Positions 1 through 5,047 of a DNA stretch of 6,793 bases are shown piece after piece (the first letter of the stretch is position 1; the number at the start of each line of letters is the position of its first letter). Both the position numbers and the translations under genes were made by a program. The notes under the pieces are model-generated. The model saw only the letters and a list, made by a program, of their open reading frames with translations. It was not told the origin of the DNA and did no database searches. The DNA is taken from positions 1-6,793 of the forward strand of contig CAYIJG010000054.1 of assembly GCA_964363685.1 (NCBI GenBank), given 5' to 3'. Source of the stretch: XYD2-FULL-39-9 sp964363685 (lineage in GTDB: Bacteria > Patescibacteriota > Patescibacteriia > Magasanikbacterales > GWA2-37-8).

Positions 1-77
1 CGCATAGTGGCCTAGTGCGCCGCCTTGGAAAGGCGGTATACCGCAAGGTATCGAGGGTTCAAATCCCTCCCTCTCCG
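1..77 (+). tRNA. tRNA-Ser(GGA), 5' end cut by the window edge
   Basis: Reads UCC (and UCU by wobble) serine codons. The window starts inside the tRNA: the 5' acceptor strand and about the first 8 nt are missing. What remains is a D arm (GCA 2-4 with TGC 16-18, loop containing GTGG), anticodon stem CCGCC 20-24 with GGCGG 32-36, loop TTGGAAA with anticodon GGA at 27-29, a long class II variable arm closed by a GCAA loop (about 37-52), T arm GAGGG 53-57 / CCCTC 65-69 with loop TTCAAAT, the 3' acceptor strand CCTCTCC 70-76 and discriminator G77, the base expected for serine. The next bases are CAC, so CCA is not encoded and must be added after transcription. The long variable arm and G73 support Ser rather than another isotype. 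Confidence 0.95.
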
Positions 78-94
78 CACTGAATATTTTTATC

Positions 95-126
95 AGAATA
101 CCTAGCTAATTAGAATGGTATTTTTC
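95..126 (+). terminator. weak hairpin plus T-run after the tRNA (candidate terminator)
   Basis: AGAATACC at 95-102 can pair with GGTATTTT at 117-124 (8 bp including one G-T pair, 14-nt loop), and the 3' arm runs into a T-run at 121-125. It lies 18 bp after the tRNA and before the HEPN-like gene, so it could end the tRNA transcript. The stem is A/T-rich and weak. The same bases include TGG followed by TATTTT (116-124), which resembles the extended -10 signals elsewhere in this window, so it may instead be the promoter of the next gene. Confidence 0.3.
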
Positions 127-146
127 AAATACAACTTAATTGTAGT

Positions 147-857
147 ATGAACAATTTAACTGCCAAGGAAGAGCAGCGAATTTTAATACGGTTTAACTTT
201 CCTGCTCCCGTAGTTACCAGTAAAGCAATAAACGACATTTTATCACATGAGAAGAATGAATTTAGTGCACAGTGGATCTTATGGTTAGAGGATTTTTTTG
301 GACTACCCAAGGCCTCATTTACTAGCGATTTACTGGATAGATTTTGCGAAGCTAATACGAAACAAACATTCATGAACGTTGTTCCATCTATCGAAAAACT
401 TTTAAAGCCACTAAAAGATTCGTGTAGATCTTATTGTTTTGGACTGTATAGCGCCTCTATAGCTTTGTCTGGTGTAGTTTTAGACAGTTTACAGATACTT
501 TTATGGGAGATGCAAGGTTTAAAGATAAAAAATGCAGAACTAACTAAAAAACAAACAGAGATTATTTTTGGTAAATCATTTGAAAGAATTGAGTCAGCAA
601 GACGCATACAAATTTTACACACCTTTAGTTGGATAACAGACTCTCAGAAGGATGACTTTGAAAGAATTAGAAATATTAGGAACCGTTATATACATCCATG
701 GAGAGCTAGCTTTAAAAACGAAAAGACAGAGTCGTTAGAATGTTATAGGATTGCTTTCAGACTTTTTCGTGAAATAACCGCCGTAAAAATTAAGGATGCT
801 GGGTCTATAGAAGTCAATCCACTTCTAATAAAATGGATGAATAAACAAAAATGGTAA
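147..857 (+). CDS. HEPN-like alpha-helical protein, possible RNase (orphan)
   Basis: I do not recognise a named family, but the C-terminal half has the hallmarks of a HEPN domain. Residues 99-123 form a helix rich in small and hydrophobic residues (S102-x-S-I-A-L-S108 through L119), like the first HEPN helix. Residues 171-185 carry R178-N-R-Y-I-H183, which fits the RNxxxH signature that forms the metal-independent RNase site in HEPN toxins and anti-phage nucleases. About 80 N-terminal residues precede this and are not recognised. No signal peptide or membrane segment is seen, so it is probably cytoplasmic. No MNT nucleotidyltransferase or other antitoxin lies next to it; it stands alone between a tRNA-Ser and a surface-protein gene. 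ATG 147 is the only sensible start: an in-frame TAG lies at 111-113 and no ATG lies between. No Shine-Dalgarno is visible. The gene looks more A/T-rich than its right-hand neighbours, which suggests acquired accessory DNA. HEPN assignment moderate; RNase activity inferred. Confidence 0.6.
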   Translation: MNNLTAKEEQRILIRFNFPAPVVTSKAINDILSHEKNEFSAQWILWLEDFFGLPKASFTSDLLDRFCEANTKQTFMNVVPSIEKLLKPLKDSCRSYCFGLYSASIALSGVVLDSLQILLWEMQGLKIKNAELTKKQTEIIFGKSFERIESARRIQILHTFSWITDSQKDDFERIRNIRNRYIHPWRASFKNEKTESLECYRIAFRLFREITAVKIKDAGSIEVNPLLIKWMNKQKW

Positions 858-892
858 AAAACAGCGTGTCATCTTTTGATTTTTTATTCAGC

Positions 893-931
893 CTTCCCAA
901 ATCTCCCTAACCTGCTATAATAAAAATATAG
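893..931 (+). repeat. promoter-leader direct repeat, copy 1
   Basis: This 39-bp stretch recurs at 2187-2225 with a single difference (C907 against G2201). It contains a complete-looking promoter, so the duplication carries a transcription start. Similarity continues more loosely through the leader (a TTATTC-type segment) and into the first codons of the genes that follow, at 957 and 2367. Confidence 0.9.
894..921 (+). promoter_or_regulatory. sigma70-type promoter for the Hint surface protein
   Basis: A perfect TATAAT at 916-921 is preceded by TG at 913-914, an extended -10. A weak -35, TTCCCA at 894-899, lies 16 bp upstream. The ATG at 957 follows 41 bp after the first base of the -10, leaving a short A/T-rich leader with no Shine-Dalgarno. 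The near-perfect conservation of this element in the second copy supports function. Confidence 0.7.
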
Positions 932-956
932 CTTTATTATTCACTAATATAATCAC

Positions 957-2162
957 ATGCAGAACAAAAAAGTTTTGCTTATAATTTTTGTTACTTTGCT
1001 TGTCGCGGTTTTTGGAGTTATTTGGTGGCTTTCAAAAAATGAAGTGCAAAAACCTGCAGTTACCAATTTTGAAGAATGTGCGGAGGCAGGTAATCCGGTG
1101 ATGGAGAGCTATCCGCGACAATGTCGCGCAGGCGGACAAACCTTTACCGAAAACATCGGTAATGAGTTAGGAAAAACGGATTTAATTCGTATAGAGTATC
1201 CGCGCCCCAATCAAACAATCTCAAGCCCACTCACCATTACAGGTCAAGCGCGAGGGAATTGGTATTTTGAAGCGAGTTTTCCAGTAGTCTTAACTGATTG
1301 GGATGGCAAAATTATAGCCCAAGGTATCGCTACAGCAAAAAGTGAATGGATGACGACGGACTTTGTCCCATTTGAGGCAACGCTCACATTTGTGGTAGAT
1401 AAAAATACATATAGCAATCGCGGTTCTTTGATTTTGAAAAAAGACAACCCCTCGGGTCTGCCGGAGCACGATGACGCGCTGGAGATTCCTATCATCTTTG
1501 CCGGAGTTACTGCCCCTCCACAAGTATGTGACCAGGATGTCAAGCTCTGCCCAGATGGCTCCGCAGTAGGTCGCACGGGTCCCAATTGTGAGTTTGTAGC
1601 TTGCCCGACAACGAGTCCAATAGGCAAACAATGCGCAGGCACAAATGACACGAGCTGTCCAGCTGACTTTGAATGCGTCCAGGGTTGCGGTCCGCCGGTC
1701 TCTCGCCAAGATGACCCGCCTCCTTCTTACTTCTGCCAACTCAAAGGATATATTCGCAATTGTCCGATTTGTCTAGCCAAACATACGCTGGTAGACACAC
1801 CAAAAGGCGCCGTGGCAGTGGAAGATCTCCAAATAGGCGCATCGGTCTGGACAGTCAATAAGTCCGGCAAGCGCGTGTTAGGAGTAGTTGAAAAAGTCAG
1901 CAAAACTGAAGTTCCCTCGGATCATAAAATGGTAGAACTCGTGTTATATGACGGGCGAACACTTCTTGTTTCTCCTGGGCATCCGACCATAGATGGTCGC
2001 ACTTTGGGAGAGCTTGCACCAGGAGACAACTATGACGGCTCGCAGGTTAAAACCTCCAAGCGGGTTTCGTATGACGAAGGATATACCTACGACCTATTGG
2101 TCTCAGGCGAAACTGGATTCTACTTTGCCAACGGCATTCTCGTTGATAGTACCCTGCATTAA
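957..2162 (+). CDS. membrane-anchored Gmad2 / Cys-rich / Hint-domain surface protein
   Basis: Exported protein with a non-cleaved-looking N-terminal anchor (about residues 5-25, after KK). Modules in order: a short motif with C41 and C56 around NPVMESYPRQC; a Gmad2-like immunoglobulin-type beta domain (about 76-182, starting IRIEYPRPNQ); a C191/C198/C211/C216 module (PDGSAVGRTGPNC); a second Cys cluster (C226, C234, C240, C244, C260, C269); and a C-terminal Hint (Hedgehog/intein) domain from C272 to the end. Hint marks are C272-L-A-K-H-T-L-V-D-T-P at its start, S339-P-G-H342-P for block B, and GFYFANGILVDSTL at the end. C272 would make a thioester by N-S acyl shift, enabling cleavage or ligation of the upstream part. 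The end lacks the His-Asn of splicing inteins, so full splicing is unlikely. ATG 957 fits the promoter spacing and starts directly before the anchor. The same Cys-module-plus-Hint layout is, from memory, recurrent in CPR genomes. Domain calls good; chemistry inferred. Confidence 0.85.
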   Translation: MQNKKVLLIIFVTLLVAVFGVIWWLSKNEVQKPAVTNFEECAEAGNPVMESYPRQCRAGGQTFTENIGNELGKTDLIRIEYPRPNQTISSPLTITGQARGNWYFEASFPVVLTDWDGKIIAQGIATAKSEWMTTDFVPFEATLTFVVDKNTYSNRGSLILKKDNPSGLPEHDDALEIPIIFAGVTAPPQVCDQDVKLCPDGSAVGRTGPNCEFVACPTTSPIGKQCAGTNDTSCPADFECVQGCGPPVSRQDDPPPSYFCQLKGYIRNCPICLAKHTLVDTPKGAVAVEDLQIGASVWTVNKSGKRVLGVVEKVSKTEVPSDHKMVELVLYDGRTLLVSPGHPTIDGRTLGELAPGDNYDGSQVKTSKRVSYDEGYTYDLLVSGETGFYFANGILVDSTLH

Positions 2163-2186
2163 ATAAATTATTTTTAATTTTAGCTT

Positions 2187-2225
2187 CTTCCCAAATCTCC
2201 GTAACCTGCTATAATAAAAATATAG
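2187..2225 (+). repeat. promoter-leader direct repeat, copy 2
   Basis: Second copy of the 39-bp repeat at 893-931, with one mismatch. Downstream of it, the leader is interrupted by the palindromic element at 2237-2350. When those 114 bp are removed, the distance from the -10 to ATG 2367 is 43 bp, against 41 bp in copy 1. Confidence 0.9.
2188..2215 (+). promoter_or_regulatory. sigma70-type promoter for the anchored protein-mscL-Nudix operon
   Basis: TATAAT at 2210-2215 with an upstream TG (extended -10) and TTCCCA at 2188-2193 with 16-bp spacing, identical in layout to the promoter at 894-921. The transcript would carry the whole palindromic element in a 5' leader of roughly 140-150 nt before ATG 2367, and then very likely mscL and the Nudix gene. 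No convincing terminator separates it from the preceding gene. Confidence 0.7.
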
Positions 2226-2236
2226 TCTTTTTATTC

Positions 2237-2350
2237 ATCCCGATTTCGTTTCGCCGAAATCGTGGATCCTCGATTTTGTCCCGATTTCGATTCACATCGA
2301 AATCGCGGATGCTCGATTTTACCAAAGTAAAATCGGCACAAAATCGGGAT
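2237..2350. repeat. 114-bp palindromic element with terminal inverted repeats (MITE-like or structured leader)
   Basis: The ends are perfect 10-bp inverted repeats, ATCCCGATTT at 2237-2246 and AAATCGGGAT at 2341-2350. Inside are two related units (2239-2279 and 2280-2322). Each has a hairpin: an 8-bp stem 2241-2248/2255-2262 with a 6-nt loop, and a 10-bp stem 2282-2291/2296-2305 with a TCAC loop. In both, an outer CC/GG pair closes over a one-base bulge. A third hairpin pairs 2314-2322 with 2327-2335 (9 bp, CAAA loop). A further 9-bp stem, 2271-2279 with 2338-2346, encloses hairpins two and three as a three-way junction. It carries no gene and no transposase is nearby. It sits between promoter and start of the second duplicated cassette. 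No clear target-site duplication is visible. It may be a non-autonomous mobile repeat, and it may also act as RNA in the leader. Confidence 0.85.
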
Positions 2351-2366
2351 TAACTCATATATGCAT

Positions 2367-2828
2367 ATGCAAGATAAAAAAGTTTTACCTGTAGTCTTAG
2401 CGGTCTTACTCGTAGTAGGCGTGTTAGTCTTTGTGCTAACCCGAAATCAGGCGGTGGTAACTAACGACGAGATTAACACCGTTGATAATTCTAATACCAT
2501 TGATGAAGGCCGTCGTGTTATGCCTCCGACCACTACCGAAGAACAGCCAATAGAAAAATTAAAAGTAGCCAATTTTACCGCCAAATTGGAAGAAGTAAAT
2601 ACTGGTTGTTTTGCTGATGGTGAATGTTATGTAGTAGTGGGTGGTAAGCATATTACCACTTTGATGGGCTGGAGCAGAGAAACCGTCGGCTCCTTGCAGG
2701 GAGTAGATAGTATTGGCGATCTGGAGAGCCAAATAGGCAAACAGATAGAAGTCTATGCCCAAGACAAAGGCGATGGCACGTATACTCTCTATGGCAATTC
2801 GGGATTTTATGTTAAGCTGGTGAAATAA
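2367..2828 (+). CDS. small membrane-anchored extracellular protein, function unknown
   Basis: A 153-residue protein: positive DKK, hydrophobic anchor (about residues 6-24), a low-complexity Thr/Asn/Glu linker (about 27-62), then a compact beta-rich domain (about 66-153) with C81 and C87 flanking FADGE, which could form a disulfide outside the cell. Similar small domains are, from memory, common as hypothetical proteins in Patescibacteria; I cannot give a function. An ATG two codons upstream (2361) is also possible. ATG 2367 is preferred because MQDKKVL there aligns with MQNKKVL of the gene at 957, and the DNA of the first 23 bases matches at 18 positions. Only 6 bp separate its stop from mscL, so it probably heads an operon with mscL and the Nudix gene, all downstream of the promoter at 2188-2215 and the palindromic element. 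Confidence 0.8.
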   Translation: MQDKKVLPVVLAVLLVVGVLVFVLTRNQAVVTNDEINTVDNSNTIDEGRRVMPPTTTEEQPIEKLKVANFTAKLEEVNTGCFADGECYVVVGGKHITTLMGWSRETVGSLQGVDSIGDLESQIGKQIEVYAQDKGDGTYTLYGNSGFYVKLVK

Positions 2829-2834
2829 ATTTTT

Positions 2835-3233
2835 ATGTCATTTATCCAAGAGTTTAAATCCTTTGCTATCAAAGGCAATATGGTTGATTTGGCTGTGGGT
2901 GTGATCATCGGTGGCGCGTTTGGTAAAATTATTACTTCAATTGTAAATGATATTATCATGCCGCCGATTGGCGTACTTATTGGCGGTATAAATTTTAAGG
3001 ACCTGAAAGTTGTGTTGTCTCATAACGCGGACGGATCATCAGCTGCCATCTTGGCTTATGGCAATTTTATTCAAACTGCCATAGAATTTATTATTATCGC
3101 CTTGGCAGTATTTGTGATGGTGCGGGTTTTAAACAGACTAAGAAAGAAGGAGGCGGAGAAGCCAGCCTTGTCTTCGCCACCTAGTCCGGAGGCGAGACTG
3201 CTTACAGAAATCAGAGATTTGCTCAAAAAATAA
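2835..3233 (+). CDS. mscL: large-conductance mechanosensitive channel MscL
   Basis: Homopentameric stretch-activated channel in the cytoplasmic membrane that releases solutes during osmotic downshock. The 132-residue length is normal for the family. The N-terminal amphipathic helix (FIQEFKSFAIKGN) is followed by TM1 (about 16-45) with the signature D18-L-A-V-G-V-I-I-G, in which L19 and V23 match the hydrophobic gate of the E. coli channel with the same numbering. A periplasmic loop (about 50-72) leads to TM2 (about 73-98), then a basic RLRKK stretch and the conserved C-terminal helix (SPEARLLTEIRDLL) that forms the cytoplasmic bundle. Nothing is missing. The start is 6 bp after the preceding stop, and the next gene begins 7 bp after its own stop, so translation is probably coupled within one transcript. 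No Shine-Dalgarno is obvious before the ATG. Confidence 0.97.
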   Translation: MSFIQEFKSFAIKGNMVDLAVGVIIGGAFGKIITSIVNDIIMPPIGVLIGGINFKDLKVVLSHNADGSSAAILAYGNFIQTAIEFIIIALAVFVMVRVLNRLRKKEAEKPALSSPPSPEARLLTEIRDLLKK

Positions 3234-3240
3234 ATATATT

Positions 3241-3711
3241 ATGCCCCACATTCACGAAAAAATAGATTTTTGTGCAGAAACCTTTGTAGTTTTTAAGAAT
3301 AAAGTGTTGTTGCGCAAGCATGATAAATATAAAATCTGGCTTAGCGTGGGTGGGCATGTGGAGCTAGACGAAGATCCAAATCAAGCAGCCGTACGGGAGG
3401 TAAAAGAAGAGGTTGGCTTGGATGTGGTTTTGTATAAAGAAGAGGGCAAACAGCCAAGTTTCGAAAAAAGTAAAAATATCTCGTTAATCCCGCCTCAGTT
3501 TATGGTTATACACCCGGTAACTGATACCCACTCACATATCGTATTTATATATTTTGCTAAATCAGAAACCGATCAGTTGAAATTATCTGAGACCGAAGTA
3601 AGTGAAGATTGTCGGTGGTTTACTAAGGAAGAGCTGTTAGATAGTGCATATGGAGTTTCGGATAAAGTTCAATTTCATGCCCTAAAAGCCTTGGAGAAAT
3701 TATCAGAATAA
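3241..3711 (+). CDS. Nudix hydrolase
   Basis: Hydrolyses a nucleoside diphosphate linked to another moiety; the exact substrate cannot be read from the sequence. The Nudix box is perfect: G38, E44, then R52-E-V-K-E56-E57-V-G59-L60, fitting Gx5Ex7REUxEExGU, with E56/E57 as the Mg2+ ligands. The rest of the 156-residue alpha/beta fold is present: first strand FVVFKNKVLLRKH (about 15-27), a later strand HIVFIYFAK (about 99-107), and the usual W126-F-T-K-E-E-L near the C-terminus. It is probably soluble and cytoplasmic. The gene begins 7 bp after mscL, the last member of the apparent operon. Possible roles are clean-up of oxidised nucleotides or turnover of nucleotide sugars; the sequence does not decide between them. 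Confidence 0.93.
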   Translation: MPHIHEKIDFCAETFVVFKNKVLLRKHDKYKIWLSVGGHVELDEDPNQAAVREVKEEVGLDVVLYKEEGKQPSFEKSKNISLIPPQFMVIHPVTDTHSHIVFIYFAKSETDQLKLSETEVSEDCRWFTKEELLDSAYGVSDKVQFHALKALEKLSE

Positions 3712-3725
3712 TTGCTTTTACTCCA

Positions 3726-3754
3726 TGGAATTTTTCAAGAGAAAGTGGTAAAAT
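3726..3754 (+). promoter_or_regulatory. candidate promoter for the VIT-EamA pair
   Basis: TAAAAT at 3749-3754 is preceded directly by TGG (3746-3748), giving an extended -10 like the others in the window. TGGAAT at 3726-3731, 17 bp upstream, is a poor -35. The ATG at 3782 follows 28 bp after the -10. An upstream three-codon frame, ATG at 3774 with stop TGA at 3783-3785, overlaps the true start as ATGA; this is probably chance. Confidence 0.4.
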
Positions 3755-3781
3755 TGGTATTTAAGAATTAAAAATGTTTTT

Positions 3782-4507
3782 ATGAACAAGGCCCGCGATC
3801 CATTATTACATGTTGAAATAGACGAAGCTACCACAACTGGAACCAAATTAAATTGGCTTCGAGCTGCTGTTTTGGGCGCAAATGATGGTATTGTTTCAAC
3901 TTCATCTATCATTGTCGGTGTGGCTGGAGCTACCCACGACACGAAACTAATTTTGACTGCTGGTGTTGCATCTTTGGTTGCCGGAGCCTTGTCTATGTCA
4001 GTCGGTGAGTATGTGTCTGTGAGTACGCAACGTGATACCGAACGAGCCCTTCTGGCAAAAGAAAGATTAGAGTTGGAAAATGTTCCAGAACAAGAACTGG
4101 AAGAGTTGATTGTGATTTATCAAAAGAAAGGGTTGTCCCGACCGACAGCCGAGATTGTGGGGCGAGAATTAACTGACCACGATGCCTTTGGCGCTCATGC
4201 AGAAGCGGAGCTTCGTATTGATCCAAATAATTTGACCCAACCTTGGCATGCAGCCTATGCTTCGGGCTTGGCTTTTTTTTGTGGGGCTATAATTCCTATT
4301 CTGACAATTTTAATTTCTCCAACAAAATATGATATTCCAGCCACATTTGTTTCTGTGATTGTGGCGCTAGTTATTACCGGCGCGCTTAGCGCCAATGTTG
4401 GTGGGTCTCATAAAAAAACAGCCATTGTGCGTGTAGTTATTGGCGGTGTAATTGCGATGCTAGTCACCTATGGAGTTGGAAAACTTTTTGGTGTGGTTGG
4501 GTTATAG
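3782..4507 (+). CDS. VIT/CCC1-family Fe2+/Mn2+ transporter
   Basis: Integral membrane protein that moves ferrous iron or manganese out of the cytosol, by analogy with plant VIT1, yeast Ccc1 and bacterial relatives. The 241-residue length is typical. After a short N-terminal tail, TM1 carries the family motif L31-G-A-N-D35-G-I-V-S-T; TM2 contains SMSVGEYVSVSTQRD (71-85) with E76. Residues about 82-150 form the hydrophilic insert rich in Glu (E87, E94, E97, E99, E103, E105, E107, E108), which corresponds to the cytosolic metal-binding helices. TM3 (about 155-178), TM4 (about 184-208, ending in the conserved ALSANVGG) and TM5 (about 214-236) complete the fold. The EamA gene follows 19 bp later, so co-transcription is likely. 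No Shine-Dalgarno is visible. Family assignment firm; iron versus manganese is open. Confidence 0.93.
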   Translation: MNKARDPLLHVEIDEATTTGTKLNWLRAAVLGANDGIVSTSSIIVGVAGATHDTKLILTAGVASLVAGALSMSVGEYVSVSTQRDTERALLAKERLELENVPEQELEELIVIYQKKGLSRPTAEIVGRELTDHDAFGAHAEAELRIDPNNLTQPWHAAYASGLAFFCGAIIPILTILISPTKYDIPATFVSVIVALVITGALSANVGGSHKKTAIVRVVIGGVIAMLVTYGVGKLFGVVGL

Positions 4508-4526
4508 GATACTGTAAATAAAAAAT

Positions 4527-4955
4527 ATGGAAGTAGGCTTTGTATATGCAGTAGGAGCGGCGATTGCTTGGGGTTTGGTTTATGCTATAGATCAAAAGAT
4601 TCTGTCTGATATTTCGCCAATGACGCTTCTATTTATTAATTCGGTAATCACAGCGATTATCATGTTGCCGTTTATATTTTTTAATAACGGCTCAATAAAA
4701 GACGTGTTTGTTTCGGGTAAGACAAGTTTGTCTTTGATTTTTATTTCGGTTATTCTGGTAACCCTCGCTAATTTTTTAATTCTTTCTGGTATTAAAAATT
4801 TGGGCGCTTCGACTGCCTCTATAATTGAAATTGCCTATCCGTTTTTTGTGGTTTTGTTTAGTTTCTTGCTTTTTCGTTCAACTCCAAACATGTATTTTTT
4901 TATCGGTGGAGCTTTTCTGTTCGTTGGTTTGGTTATAATAATAAAGTTCGCATGA
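4527..4955 (+). CDS. half-size EamA/DMT-superfamily transporter
   Basis: A single EamA unit of 142 residues with five predicted membrane helices (about 4-22, 32-52, 67-87, 97-116, 121-140). The first helix has the typical AIAWGLVYAI pattern, and the fourth follows the conserved G93-A-S-T-A-S-I-I-E stretch. Most EamA transporters are two such units fused (about 280-300 residues), so this form must work as a dimer, like the small half-length DMT proteins, or with another half encoded elsewhere. The substrate is unknown. It lies 19 bp after the VIT gene with no terminator between them, so they are probably co-transcribed. It ends in TGA just after the last helix; this stop argues against UGA being read as glycine here. 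Confidence 0.85.
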   Translation: MEVGFVYAVGAAIAWGLVYAIDQKILSDISPMTLLFINSVITAIIMLPFIFFNNGSIKDVFVSGKTSLSLIFISVILVTLANFLILSGIKNLGASTASIIEIAYPFFVVLFSFLLFRSTPNMYFFIGGAFLFVGLVIIIKFA

Positions 4956-4988
4956 ATTTATGAAGAATGTGAAGTGTGCGGGCGTAAT

Positions 4989-5031
4989 TTAGGTGTTGTT
5001 GGTAAAAAGTGGTATAATAATATAAATTATT
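4989..5031 (+). promoter_or_regulatory. promoter for the DoxX-family gene
   Basis: A perfect TATAAT at 5013-5018 with TGG directly upstream (5010-5012), an extended -10. The best -35 is a weak TTAGGT at 4989-4994 with 18-bp spacing. A small perfect inverted repeat overlaps the start region: AATAAT 5016-5021 and ATTATT 5026-5031 around ATAA. The ATG at 5048 follows 35 bp after the -10. Confidence 0.6.
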
Positions 5032-5047
5032 CTTAACCTTAAATCAT

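Noticed and set aside
1..77. tRNA-Ser as an attachment site of an integrated element ending within the window.
   Set aside because: No second copy of the tRNA 3' end is seen elsewhere in the window and no integrase gene is present, so no element borders can be drawn.
858..892. Possible terminator after the HEPN-like gene (T-rich stretch near 873-887).
   Set aside because: Only a 3-bp stem can be formed before the T-run, too weak to call.
1114..1128. Perfect hairpin CGCGAC-AAT-GTCGCG.
   Set aside because: It lies within the coding sequence for a conserved PRQCRAG stretch of the surface protein and has no T-run; codon content explains it.
1244..1739. Long minus-strand open frames (about 135-149 codons) opposite the Hint surface protein gene.
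   Set aside because: Their translations have no recognisable domain and low plausibility, while the plus-strand frame has clear domains and a promoter.
2237..2350. CRISPR array, because of repeated GATTTCG/CGAAATC units.
   Set aside because: There are only two imperfect units, directly abutting with no spacers, and the whole is one palindromic structure; no cas genes are present.
4379..4393. Hairpin GGCGC-GCTTA-GCGCC.
   Set aside because: It is inside the VIT gene at the conserved GALSAN motif, with no T-run after it.
4953..5036. In-frame extension of the EamA gene past its TGA for 26 codons, encoding a short peptide with two Cys (CEVC), as if TGA were read through or recoded.
   Set aside because: The EamA unit is already complete with five helices at the TGA, the extension runs over the doxX promoter, and 26 open codons can arise by chance. 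No other gene needs UGA recoding.
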